Assembly (NCBI GenBank): GCA_963921795.1
Contig: OY997642.1
Span: 59,142,927-59,206,926, forward strand
Direction of reading: 5' to 3'
DNA: 64,000 bases
From: Nannobrachium achirus
Taxonomy: Eukaryota; Chordata; Actinopteri; Myctophiformes; Myctophidae
The notes beneath the pieces are model-generated. The model was not told the origin of the DNA and ran no database searches. It saw nothing but the letters and a program-made list of their open reading frames with translations. The position numbers and the translations under genes were made by a program. The first letter of the stretch is position 1. Every line of letters starts with the position of its first letter. Positions 34,768 through 64,000 of this stretch are shown here, piece by piece.

Positions 34768-34769
<2 letters not shown>

Positions 34770-34865
<96 letters not shown>
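34770..34865. repeat. (TG)n microsatellite
   Basis: About 48 TG units. A shorter TG tract follows at 34939-34958. Confidence 0.97.
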
Positions 34866-34866
<1 letters not shown>

Positions 34867-35653
34867 GCAACTTTTACTCCGGTGTGTGCGTCATCTATGT
34901 GTTTGGCTATGTCTGTGTGTCTCTCAACATTGCTTGCGTGTGTGTGTGTGTGTGTGTGCGACAGCTTGGATCAGCTGTGAAATGAGCGGGTGCTTCTAGT
35001 AACCAACAAGTGGCTCCTCTGCGGAGGTATTGGGTGGGTCCCTCCTGAGGTCTTGAGGTGACACAGGTGCGTATTGATCTCCAGTACTGTGGGGTTGTTC
35101 CTGCCTGGAACTCTCCTTTGTCTCACGAGCCGCTACAACTGTGGGCTACAGCTGTGGGCTACAGCTGTGAGCTACACCTGTGACCCCTCTTCTCCACACT
35201 GGGTCCTTGCTTGGTGTGTTCTGGCCTTCTGTGTTCCTGCAGATCCTTTTGCAGTGACACTTCAATGCCTCCCTAGTTGTTGTTGTTTGGGTGAGCGTCT
35301 CGTTATCTGTGATTCATTCCTGACCGTTACCACTATGTCTGTATTGTTGAGTCTCACATACTCCCCTCTCTCTCTCTCTGGGGGTATCTGTGTTACTGTC
35401 TATACTGTGCACAGGAGGAGCCAGGATTCAAACCATGAACCCACACACACACGCACACGCCAACTGAAAGTAACGCATCAATTAGTTCATCAGTAAGAAA
35501 GTACAAACGATCTGATATGACATACAGTATGAGGAAACAAATAGCTGTCTACTGTCAAATCAATCAATCTCTGTCTCTGGCTCTCTCTGTCATGCGTGCA
35601 CGCACGCACACACACAGATATTCCTAGAAACAGTGTTTCCTGGTGCATCCATG

Positions 35654-35660
35654 TATAAAT
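35654..35660 (+). promoter_or_regulatory. TATA box of the dermatopontin-protease gene
   Basis: TATAAAT lies 48-54 bp upstream of the first ATG of the signal-peptide exon, implying a 5' UTR of roughly 20-25 bases. This compact TATA layout is common in secreted-protease genes. Confidence 0.55.
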
Positions 35661-35707
35661 GAGTGCAGTGTTGGTGACATTGTGCAGGCAGAGCAGGTGA
35701 CATCAAC

Positions 35708-55374
<19,667 letters not shown>

Positions 55375-56290
55375 AGAGTCCAAGCTCTCTGAATGTACCA
55401 AACATTATTTTTTCTTGCTTGATCTCCTCCTCCTCCCCCGCCCTCTTCTTCCCTTTCATTCTTCATGGAAATAACGATAAGATGGCAATGATGCACAAAA
55501 ACGAATTACTTCTGTAAACCTGTCTGTGATGTGACAATATAGCTGATTATTCTGATTCATGCTTACAAACATCACTAAATGTACAACATGTTTACATAGT
55601 ACATACATCAGTCACAGACAGAGTGTTTGATCATGAGGTAATACAAATTCTTACAGTTACTGTCATCTACTAACTGGTGCAATGATTTGTCCATCTGTAA
55701 CTAAAGCTTGCATGAAGTAAACTCTTTAAGCATCAAATGTATGACTTTGTTTGCATATGGGGAGGGGTGGTGAGGGGACGGGAGTGGGTGGATGAGATGA
55801 TATGCAACTGATTTAATTAAAAAGTAACAAGGTAACAATACAGAACACAATATATGTGCATATTCTTGTAAGCTACACTTTGTGTGGTGTTGTAGGCGAG
55901 TGGGTGGAAGAATGCTAGCCTTGCATAGCCATACAATATCACTGCGTGGCATTTTTTCTTTGCAATGGCAATTTTTTGTCCGGCTACGCGAGGCTAGAAT
56001 AATGCCACGATAGGACAAGGAATATCCACTTCAGGAGGTTTACTGGCAGAACGGCAGGTTACAATACTCATCAACAGACAATAGGCAGTTTAAGCTTGAC
56101 GATTTTCAGGACGGCAACGCCAGGCAGAGTCCGGCTGCTATGACATAATTGCCGTAGAAGTCAAAATTGTTAAGGGAGGGGTCGTTTTTTATTGAGGGGT
56201 GTTACTGGAGAAAATGTATAAGCCCTTATATAAAATGCCATGACCCTCCCTCTCAATTGGGGGAAAAATCAATGACCCTCCCCAAGCCCG
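55375..56290. other. 3' UTR and intergenic
   Basis: Likely 3' UTR of the protease; a candidate ATTAAA signal is at about 55816. No further gene seen. Confidence 0.4.
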
Positions 56291-56295
56291 TTTAA

Positions 56296-56686
56296 TCCCA
56301 CCGGTCACAATAGTGACCGTAATTATTTTCTTCATTTATGAGGCTATAAAATGTTATTGAATGATTCATTCATGCATTTCCAGCAATTATTGAAAAGGTT
56401 AAAGGGTCCCAATCAAATATGTGCAGTGTCACATGTTAACTATAAATTGTCACATGACCAGAGCTGTTTACTTCCTGTCTGCACCAAGAGGAGACGATGG
56501 AAGCATCAAAGCCCCAAAAGAAAATGTTAGTAAAGTATCTTAACATAAAGATAGGACCATGATTTTTTGTACACGTCTTCTTTAAGATGTCTAGTATTGG
56601 TGTATGCCTTTGCAATTACTCAAATGTGTTCAGTGTGGTCATAAAACGAACAAACATATCGACGGCAACAATAGTGACCGGTGGGA
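56296..56686. mobile_element. MITE with TCCCACCGGTCAC ends
   Basis: TCCCACCGGTCACAATAGTG ACCG on the left inverts to TAGTGACCGGTGGGA on the right. A third end of the same type is at 60650-60672 (TCCCACCGGTCACAATTGTG). Confidence 0.65.
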
Positions 56687-56769
56687 TAATACATTAGCAA
56701 CTACTGTAGCTATACACATACTAATACACATAGCAAATTATTCTCTTTCTGCTGTTTTCTTTTACTTTA

Positions 56770-57090
56770 ACTGGGGAATTCCCGGGGACCACCGACTCCT
56801 GGTGCTCCAGAACGGATGCAAAAGTCGTCGCGCCCCCTAGTGGAGGACCCCCGCCACTGCAGCGCACATAAAATGCCGGCAGCGCACATAAAATGCTGTA
56901 ACTCAGGCTAGGAGCGAACGGGAGAGCTGGGGCCGGTACCCACGCGTCCGCCTCGGCGGTGCTGAGACAGCCGTGTGTAGAGCGCCACCTTGTGGCAGAC
57001 CCCCGCCACTGCAGCCCGCTAAAAAGGCCGTAACTCGCCCCCCCGAGCCACTTGACGGTCGCTTATCTCCCAATTATTGAGTCTTACTGG
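56770..57090 (-). repeat. Dispersed repeat, family X copy 5
   Basis: GGACCACCGACTCCTGGTGC, CCGCCACTGCAGCGCACATA and GGTACCCACGCGTCCGCCTC are shared, inverted, with 31010-31180. The end CGGTCGCTTATCTCCCAATT ATTGAGTCTTACTGG matches the inverted start at 23134. Confidence 0.8.
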
Positions 57091-57579
57091 TATATTGGAT
57101 GAAAAATAGCTCCCAGACAAGGCATGCAACATTGCAGTGTCTCAAAGTGAGAAAGATGCTGTCCTCAGTTATTGTGATAGTGATGTGTCAGACAGGGGCA
57201 AACAGGTTATTAGGGGCAAGCCAGGCTGTTGAATGCACGTGCTGAATTTATGCAAGTAGATGAGTGGAACGATGACTTACTAGTAAAACGCCTAAGGGCG
57301 ACAAGCGACCTTGCCGTGAAGGGTGAGGTCACGCCATGTCTTGGCCATCTGACCAGTTATTTACATATATTGGACCAGTTACCCATAATGTAGACCCCTG
57401 GTAACCATATATGGAGATCCATGTACCGGTATATGCTGTGAGACCCCTCCATGCTTATACTCAGTTATATGTTATGTGAAAGTCCTATGACGTCTATGAC
57501 ATCTGACATCATACATACAATCCCTTTTGTGCCCATATATGGAGATCCCTGTCTGTAGAACCAGCCACACAGATGGTGG

Positions 57580-58080
57580 TAGGTAAGTAATAAGATGAGG
57601 GATGCAGTATGGTGGATGGTAAGTATTGTAGGTAGTTAGATGATGGATGGTGGTTGGTAGTTAGTAGGTGAAGGACACGGTATGGTGGTAGGTAGGTAGT
57701 AGATGAGGGATGCAATATGTTGGTGGGAAGGTACTGTAGATAGTTAGATGAGAGATGATGGTAGTAGGTAGGTAGGTAGACAATACTGCTGTGTTGGTTG
57801 GTAGGTAGATAGTTAGATTAGGGATGCAGTGTGGAGGTACATAGTTAGATGATGGATGCAGTAAGGTGGTAGGTAGGTAGGTAGGTAGTTAGATGATGGA
57901 TGCAGTATGTTAGGTAGGTAGGTAGGTAGGTAGGTAGGTAGGTAGGTAGGTAGGTAGGTAGGTAGGTAGGTGATAGATGCTGTAAGGTGGTATGTATGTA
58001 GTTAGATGATGGATGCAGTTTTGTGGTAGGTAGGTATGTATGTACAGTAGGTATATGAGGGATTCATTATGGTGGTAGGT
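57580..58080. repeat. TAGG/GGTAGTTAGATGA repeats
   Basis: Irregular repeats of GGTAGGTAGTTAGATGATGGATGCAG-like units (about 40-50 bp), with a pure (TAGG)n tract at 57904-57971. Continues at 58641-58825 and 60010-60120. Confidence 0.9.
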
Positions 58081-58082
58081 AG

Positions 58083-58640
58083 TAGGGGTGTAACGATACA
58101 TTTTAATAGCGATTCGATACATATCACGATACATGGTTGACGATACGATACATGGACGATATTGGTTCATTCATGGCGATACGATACGATTCGATTCAAT
58201 GATTTAAAATCGATATAGTAACTATTTAGCAAAGCAATTAAATCTGTGTGAAAGGTGTCGATAGTGCAGGTTTTTTAGGTAAACGTGTATTATTATTATA
58301 TAAACACAGTGATTATCTGCCAAATACATGGACATTGTATATTGACAAACCCGCACCTTGACATGAACCCAGTGATTACACACATTTATCGATAGACCAG
58401 TGTAGCTATATGGAAAGGAAAAGTAATTAAAACCCCTCCTTTTAATTATTTCTTCTTAAAAATGCTAAATACAATGCACAAGTAGGTAGTATCGATACAA
58501 TCGATTCTTTGCACTGCCGATTCGATACGATACAAAATAAAACGATACGATTCGATTTTAGCTGTTTTCATTTCGATATACTTAGATTTTTTAAGTTAAA
58601 AACGATATTTCGATGCAGTTACTATATCGTTACACCCCTA
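58083..58640. mobile_element. hAT MITE, TAGGGGTGTAACGATA ends
   Basis: TAGGGGTGTAACGATACA at the left and ATATCGTTACACCCCTA at the right, with many CGATACGATACG subterminal repeats. Flanked by GTAGGTAG on both sides, an apparent 8-bp target duplication, though inside TAGG repeats. Confidence 0.88.
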
Positions 58641-58828
58641 GTAGGTAGGTATGTAGTTAGATGATGGATGCAATATGGTGGTAAGAGGGTAGTTAGATGA
58701 GCGATGCGGTATGGTGTGGTATAGTTAGATGAGGGATGCAATATGGTGAATGGTGCGTACAGTATGTAGGTGGTTAGATGAAGGGATGCTGTATGGTGGT
58801 AGGTAGGTAGGTAGTTGTAGAGAGAGGG

Positions 58829-59985
58829 CGAGATCATTTAGCGACCTACAACTGGGTTGCAACCTGGTCGGTAGTTTTCACCGACTGGGTCGCTAAATCT
58901 ACCGACTGGGTCGCTAAATATACCGACTGGGTCGCTAAATCTACCGACTGGGTCGCTAAATTTACCGACTGGGTCGCTAAATCTACCGACTGGGTCGCTA
59001 AATTTACCGACTGGGTCGCTAAATCTACCGACTGGGTCGCTAAATCTACCAACTGGGTCGCTAAATCTACCGACTGGGTCGCTTAATTTACCGACTGGGT
59101 CACTAAATCTACCGACTGGGTCGCTAAATTTACCGACTGGGTCGCTAAATCTACCGACTGGGTCGCTAAATCTACCGACAGGGTCGCTTATCCACCGACC
59201 GGGCTGCTAACCCTAACCCTAACCCTAACCCTAACCCTAACTCAAACCCTAACCCTAACCGTCGGTAGATTTAGCGACCCAGTCGGTAGATTTAGCAACC
59301 CAGTCGGTGATTTAGCGACCCAGTCGGTAGATTTAGCAACCCAGTCGGTGATTTAGCGACCCAGTCGGTAGATTTAGCAACCCAGTCAGTAGATTTAGCA
59401 ACCCAGTCGGTGATTTAGCAACCCAGTCTGTGATTTAGCGACCCAGTCGGTAGATTTAGCGACCCAGTTGGTAGATTTAGCAACCCAGTCGGTGGCGACC
59501 CAGTCGGTAGATTTAGCAACCCAGTCGGTGATTTAGCAACCCAGTCGGTAGATTTAGCAACCCAGTCGGTGATTTAGCAACCCAGTCGGTAGATTTAGCA
59601 ACCCAGTCGGTGATTTAGCAACCCAGTCGGTAGATTTAGCGACCTGGTCGGTATTAGCGACCAGTCGGTAGATTTAGCAACCCAGTCGGTGATTTAGCAA
59701 CCCAGTCGGTAGATTTAGCGACCCAGTCGGTAGATCCCAGTCGGTAGATTTAGCGACCCAGTCGGTAGATTTAGCGGCCCAGTCGGTAGATTTAGCAACC
59801 CAGTCGGTGGATTTAGCGACCCAGTCGGTAGATTTAGCAACCCAGTCGGTGGATTTAGCGACCCAGTCGGTAGATTTAGCGACCCAGTCGGTAGATTTAG
59901 CAACCCAGTCGGTGGATTTAGCGACCCAGTCGGTGAAAACTACCGACCAGGTTGCAACCCAGTTGTAGGTCGCTAAATGATCTCG
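58829..59985. repeat. Foldback satellite with telomeric-type centre
   Basis: Unique outer arms CGAGATCATTTAGCGACCTA CAACTGGGTTGCAACC and their exact inverse at 59935-59985 enclose about 16 copies of a 21-bp monomer (CCGACTGGGTCGCTAAAT plus CTA/TTA) on the left. About 30 monomers lie on the right in inverse orientation (ATTTAGCGACCCAGTCGG). The two arrays meet at (CCCTAA)n, 59207-59256. The seven-residue periodic ORFs are artefacts of the 21-bp period. Confidence 0.95.
59207..59256 (-). repeat. (CCCTAA)n telomeric-type repeat at the foldback centre
   Basis: About eight CCCTAA units, one degenerate, at the junction between the inverted satellite arrays. Confidence 0.92.
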
Positions 59986-60529
59986 CTCCTACTGGAGATG
60001 TATGAGGGCTGCAGTATGGTGGTAGGTAGGTAGTTAGATAAGGGACCCAGTATGGTGGTAGATACTGTAGGTCTTCAAATGAAGGATGCACTATCATGGT
60101 ATGTAGATAGTTAGATGGTGGATGGTTGAAACCGCAGTTTATTATGAGAAACGGCACATCATGTCCATGTCTGTCCGTCCTTCATGCTTTTTTATGGTCT
60201 ATGGGTTTGCCGCTCTGACATCATGCTCACTCTCACGCTCTGACATCACTGTGATGTCAGGGGAACCAAATCCCTTTTATGCCCATATATGGATATATGG
60301 AGATCCCTGTGATGCCAGGGGAACCAAATCCCTTTTATACCCATTATGTGGAGATCCGTGATGTCATGAATATTAAGCCCATATCTGTGAATATCTATGG
60401 GTACCAGGGGTCTCTATATATGGGTAACTGGTCCGATATATATCACTGGCCAGATGCCCAAGATATGGTGCGACCTCGCCCTTTAGGGCAAGGTCGCTTT
60501 TCACCCTTAGGCGTCTTACTGGTAGGTAG

Positions 60530-61490
60530 TTTAATGAGGGATGCAGTATGGTGGTAGGTAGGTAGTTATGGCCTTTGGTGTAAGATTTTAACATTCTAGG
60601 ATAACTATATTTACTATATACACTTTAAAAGGTTGATACAACACATTATCCCACCGGTCACAATTGTGACCGAACATAAAACACACCTTTTCACCTACTT
60701 TTTCATGAAAATTTCAAAAAAATATGATTGATTATTGCAAAGGGTTACTAATGACACAATATACGAATATTTTTATGTCTGGGAAAAATTCGGGATTAAA
60801 CGGGTTAAAACAAAAAAGAGTGACCCTCCCCTACAACATGACATTTACCACAGTAAAATTATGCCTAAAACCTAAACTTATAGTTATTCCTAACCAGTGG
60901 CGATGTCAGAACAGAGACGTTTTTTTTTTACTGTAAATTATTAGGGGGTTTTAGGGTTAAAAAAAGGTGCGGGCGGCAGCAGCAATGAACAATAATGAAT
61001 AGGCTAATATAATGTATTGAGATCCCAGCTGCACTTCATCCCAAAAACACATTTCCAAATATAAATTAACGCACGCTCCAAACTAACGTAACACACAGTG
61101 AGTAGCCTACTGCTGCTAGTGTAAAAGTCAATGTGGACATCACAAAAAAGGTGAGAAGTTCTCACAGGTTGAGAACAGGATGAGAACATGTTATTTGACA
61201 TCTAGGTTACAGATAAAACAGTTGACACACTTGCAGAAGACAGAGAAGACTTATAACAGCTGCCATTCATTTTGTGCTGTTGATTGCCTGTGGTCAAAAT
61301 CTGTGTCAAATACGCATTTTCAACGAGCGATCGTTAACCTAATGTTAGATGAATAGTTGCCTGGCAGTGTTACCGGACTATTTTTAATTAAAAATTGCAT
61401 GACCCTCCCTTGAATTCAAAGTGAAATGAGCAGACCCTCCCTAGGACTGAAATTAAAATAGCATGACGGGGTCCCAACCCTTTTACTGAA
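60530..61490. other. Intergenic, MITE end only
   Basis: One TCCCACCGGTCAC end near 60650; otherwise AT-rich with no gene seen. Confidence 0.4.
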
Positions 61491-61503
61491 CGCTTTGATT
61501 CCC

Positions 61504-61698
61504 ATGGCGACGCGTCTATACAGCAGACGCTTTAGGTGCAGCGTGGAAAGGGAGCTTCTGGCGTTGTACAGGCGGCTGCGACGGCAGCAGGTTGATCTAT
61601 CGAGCGCTGATCATTTCCGGTTGCCGTTGCCATCTGCCAATGCCGTAGTAATTTTCTTAAAGGTGATACACCATGAAAATTCACTTTTCCTATTTTAA
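61504..61698 (+). CDS. Basic ORF with an LYR-like tripeptide (uncertain)
   Basis: ATG in a good context (CCCATGG) opens MATRLYSRRFRCSVERELLA LYRRLRRQQ and stops at 61698. The ELLALYRRLRR stretch resembles the start of small mitochondrial LYR-motif proteins, and a possible donor CAG|GTTGAT occurs at about 61590. CpG content is locally raised. The rest shows no LYR-family helix pattern that I can recognise, and length is far below the family's usual 80-120 residues. It may be a first exon, a pseudogene or chance. Confidence 0.2.
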   Translation: MATRLYSRRFRCSVERELLALYRRLRRQQVDLSSADHFRLPLPSANAVVIFLKVIHHENSLFLF

Positions 61699-62059
61699 AA
61701 CCTTTTTTTGAGGTCCCATTTCAGACCGTTGTGTCTTTCTCTGGTTTTGGGAAGGTGGAGGTTAAAAGCATCCCACGGGTTCTCAAAACACCTTTAAAGT
61801 CGCTAATAACAACAGCACTTCCTTGACAGGTTTGCACTTATTATCAGCAACAGGTATAGGCTCTCAAATAACTCACACTACAGTAAGGCCCTATGTGGTA
61901 CATTCTCTGTCTTTGGCTGTCGGTCCGCTGTCCCTGGCACAGAGAATTATTCACTTTATACGTCCAGACACTGTGGGATCTGGAAGGCAACTCACTAAAC
62001 AGGCGGGCGGCACAGATATAGCCTTGTTGCTCCTGGTGAGCAGGTTGGTACCTTGCATC

Positions 62060-62155
62060 CTCCACCATTGGTGTGTGAATGTGTGTGTGAATGGGTGAAT
62101 GCAATGCACAATCTATGTAAAGTGCATTGGCGCTATACAAATGCACCATTCATGG
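62060..62155 (+). mobile_element. LINE/SINE 3' tail (L2/RTE-like)
   Basis: GTAAAGTGCATTGGCGCTAT ACAAATGCACCATT is a typical 3' end of teleost LINE-derived repeats. Similar ends occur at 35862-35912 and 40742-40765. Confidence 0.55.
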
Positions 62156-62495
62156 TTAAATAGTGGCTTTAGCCAACAACATCCAATGTATACATAATGG
62201 CCACTAGATGGCACTAATAGACCTACATTAGAATCAAAAACGATTGATAGCAGTAAAGTAACAATGTAAACAGTGATGGAAAGTAACAAGTAGATTTTAA
62301 TAAAATGCTAATGGTTCAAGGGTAGTACTTTATTGTTACATCTTGTGTACAGGTGCATAAGAGTAAAACTTATTTTGTTTTGGCTTCCTTCAATATCATT
62401 TGTATTGCCCTATGACAATGAAATAATAAAAGGTAGCTTACACTCGCGCTGCACTGAGTTGGTTTAGATTTGATGTCGTTGTGCACACAGCACGG

Positions 62496-62812
62496 GAAAT
62501 AAGCCATATTCACGGCCCGCCCACTCAGCAAATTTCTCAGCAACTTCCTGGTGCTGACGTCAGTTTAGAAGGGTAAAATATCACAGAACTTGCTGGACTA
62601 AAAGCCAACAAATCATTATCTTGAACGTTAAAGTAAATTATAACGCTTAGTGCCTTTTACTATCTTGTGTTCTTGTTCATGCTAGCCGTATTTTATACTG
62701 TACTATTCGGAAATTGCATTAAATTTGCGATTTCTGTGTTAACTCTATGGGATATTAGTTTGACTTCAGCACCGGGGGGATGCTGAGTGGGCGGGCCGTG
62801 AATAGGGCTTAT
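62496..62812. mobile_element. MITE with GGCCCGCCCACTCAGCA ends
   Basis: AATAAGCCATATTCACGGCC CGCCCACTCAGCA is inverted at 62776-62812 (TGCTGAGTGGGCGGGCCGTG AATAGGGCTTATT). About 37-bp TIRs, 317 bp in total. Confidence 0.85.
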
Positions 62813-62875
62813 TCAAATCTTTTCAGTGTAATGGAAATTACTAGCTTGGCTCAAAACCAGCCACCCATTGGCACG

Positions 62876-62879
62876 CACG

Positions 62880-62945
<66 letters not shown>
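62876..62945. repeat. (CA)n microsatellite before the duplicate exon
   Basis: CGCACGCACG then about 32 CA units, ending 28 bp before the acceptor of the truncated ift57 exon. Confidence 0.97.
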
Positions 62946-62946
<1 letters not shown>

Positions 62947-62972
62947 GCGATGTGTTCTCCTCTGTTGTCCAG

Positions 62973-63007
62973 CTCCTGTGGTGAAGATCAGAAAGAACAT
63001 AATATAG
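62973..63007 (+). pseudogene. Truncated duplicate of the ift57 terminal exon
   Basis: After a good acceptor (CTCTGTTGTCCAG) the sequence CTCCTGTGGTGAAGATC is identical to the start of the real exon at 63691. It then diverges and reaches TAG after 11 codons (PVVKIRKNII). In the same phase it could serve as an alternative terminal exon giving an IFT57 lacking about 50 C-terminal residues; more simply it is a broken duplicate. Confidence 0.7.
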
Positions 63008-63162
63008 CAGAGTCAGGGATGACATTAAGGCTTGTCCTGTTGTCCGGGACAACTGTATCTTTATAGACAAGTTCATAAAAAATGTAGTTGTCCGTTGGAC
63101 AAGTGGCTTTTGGTTTCACTTTTTGAGCGGTGGTCACACCGTCTCCATAGCGTGGCCGTGTG

Positions 63163-63197
<35 letters not shown>

Positions 63198-63279
63198 ATG
63201 TAGCCTCTGGTGTAGCCTGAGTACCCTGGGTGACCAGAGAGGTGCTGTTGAGTCTAGCCTGCCCTGAGCATCAACTGCA

Positions 63280-63282
<3 letters not shown>

Positions 63283-63342
<60 letters not shown>
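63283..63342. repeat. (CA)n followed by poly-C
   Basis: About 30 CA units, then a ~20-base C run (63347-63367). A (CTGT)n tract lies at 63161-63198. Confidence 0.95.
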
Positions 63343-63344
<2 letters not shown>

Positions 63345-63401
63345 CACCCCCCCCCCCCCCCCCCCCCACCGCTCAGTTCACACGGGTGTGATTTTTTTTT
63401 T

Positions 63402-63690
63402 CAGGAACGTATCAAAGTACAGTGTAGTGATGTGTTCTCCAGAACATATTATAGTACAGTGTTGTGATGTGTTCTCCAGAACATATTATAGTACAGTGTA
63501 GTGATGAGTTCTCCAGAACATATTATAGTACAGAGTTCTCCAGAACATATTATAGTACAGTGTAGTGATGTGTTCTCCAGAACATATTATAGTACAGTGT
63601 TGTGATGTGTTTTCCAGAACATATTATAGTACAGTGTTGTGATGTGTTTTCCAGAACATATTATAGTACAGTGTTGTCTGTGCTCCCCAG
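63402..63690 (+). repeat. 37-bp minisatellite of splice-acceptor-like units
   Basis: About eight units of AACATATTATAGTACAGTGT plus TGTGATGTGTTCTCCAG. One unit is short (27 bp). The last unit ends TGTGCTCCCCAG, the real acceptor of the ift57 exon. The unit matches the flanks of the truncated duplicate exon (GATGTGTTCTCC...AACATAATATAGCAGAGT). Confidence 0.9.
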
Positions 63691-63872
63691 CTCCTGTGGT
63701 GAAGATCCGTCAGAACGTGACCAAGCTGAAGCAGGAGGTGGTGCAGATGGACATCCGTATGGGCGTGGTGGAACACACGCTGCTGCAGGCCAAGCTCAAG
63801 GAGAAGAACAACATGACCCGAGACATGCTGGCCACCAACATCATGGACAACACGGCTGGGTCGTACGTTTAA
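63691..63872 (+). CDS. ift57: IFT57, last coding exon
   Basis: After a CAG acceptor the exon (phase 1) encodes PVVKIRQNVTKLKQEVVQMD IRMGVVEHTLLQAKLKEKNN, then MTRDML and a stop after ...GSYV. This matches the remembered C-terminus of intraflagellar transport protein 57 (Hippi), an IFT-B complex component needed for ciliary anterograde transport. The part seen is the end of its coiled-coil region. Earlier exons would lie upstream (left); none is recognisable within the preceding ~8 kb except the truncated duplicate at 62973. The final residues (IMDNTAGSYV) differ from the mammalian tail, as usual at a terminus. Confidence is high for family, lower for which paralogue. Confidence 0.85.
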
Positions 63873-64000
63873 CATCATAAAGGACACTGCTGGGTCAAAT
63901 GGTCATATTGAACACTTCCATTTGTGCTCTCTCTGAGTTACAGACCTGTAAGGGTCCAATTTGAGAAGCATCTACCATAGAAGGTACCAGCGGACCATAG

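Larger units (their letters stand above)
57285..60527. mobile_element. Long-TIR element, 3.2 kb, with satellite cargo
   Basis: Left end AGTAAAACGCCTAAGGGCGA CAAGCGACCTTGCC...CCATCTGACCAG...GACCAGTTACCC...GACCCCTGGTAACC is inverted at 60400-60527 (GGTACCAGGGGTCTC...GGGTAACTGGTCC...CTGGCCAGATG...GGCGTCTTACTGG). TIRs of about 130 bp. The interior consists of (TAGG)n-rich repeats, an inserted hAT MITE, a foldback satellite and CArG monomers. No transposase seen. Confidence 0.75.

Noticed and set aside
58846-59903. ORFs with 7-residue periodic repeats resembling a repeat protein
   Set aside because: Direct product of a 21-bp satellite; no start context or conserved flanks.
58829-59985. CRISPR-like regular repeats
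   Set aside because: Monomers are contiguous with no unique spacers, arrays are inverted about a telomeric tract, and the genome is eukaryotic.
55375-62972. Upstream exons of ift57
   Set aside because: No coiled-coil exon of the expected type was recognised in this interval; the gene's other exons may lie in smaller exons I missed or further left.

Overview
The window looks like non-coding-rich euchromatin of a ray-finned (teleost) fish. The basis is intron-containing vertebrate genes, more than 15 long (CA/GT)n microsatellites, hAT, TTAA-site and long-TIR DNA elements, R2-like, L2/Rex-like and Jockey-like LINE remnants, DIRS-type tyrosine-recombinase retroelements, and tRNA-derived SINEs. 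Such extreme dinucleotide density would fit a codfish-like genome, but that is only an inference. Most of the window is repeats; well under 3 kb is credible host coding sequence.

Layout. 0-6 kb: a REL-endonuclease LINE tail, a 1.6 kb satellite built of 651-bp higher-order units packed with perfect CArG boxes (CCATATATGG), and a ~195-bp satellite interrupted by a 625-bp TTAA-flanked insertion that carries a CRE, an ATG and a splice donor. 6-24 kb: LINE tails, palindromic MITEs, an internally deleted hAT transposon with ZMYM/TTF-type zinc finger and hATC domains, and a DIRS-type tyrosine recombinase remnant. 24.2-30.0 kb: a 5.8 kb element with split direct repeats in the order A1-internal-B1-A2-B2, the signature of Ngaro/PAT retrotransposons, but without recognisable RT or recombinase ORFs. 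31-34.5 kb: a LINE 3' end, an interstitial telomeric repeat between inverted microsatellites, and a 796-bp LTR.

The main host gene lies on + at 35.7-55.4 kb. It is a multi-exon gene joining a signal peptide, dermatopontin-family (DERM) repeats and a complete chymotrypsin-fold serine protease with His57, Asp102 and Ser195 present. The 5' dermatopontin/propeptide exons occur twice (module A 36.2-39.3 kb, module B 42.1-48.9 kb). There is only one signal-peptide exon (before A) and only one protease body (after B). Exon phases allow A, B, or A plus B to be spliced in frame to the shared protease. Module A has lost the exon equivalent to B exon 3, and B exon 3 has a +1 frameshift that exon skipping would repair. 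Several exons abut very long GT/CA microsatellites at their splice sites, and one intron contains a ~1.05 kb near-perfect palindrome.

52.6-63 kb holds a 2.1 kb TIR transposon with a 129-bp ETS-site array, and a 3.2 kb long-TIR element that encloses a foldback satellite centred on (CCCTAA)n. The window ends with the last coding exon of ift57 (intraflagellar transport, + strand). It is preceded by a truncated duplicate of that exon and a 37-bp minisatellite apparently derived from its splice acceptor.

All calls come from reading the sequence. Family assignments rest on motif recognition, and no database search was possible.
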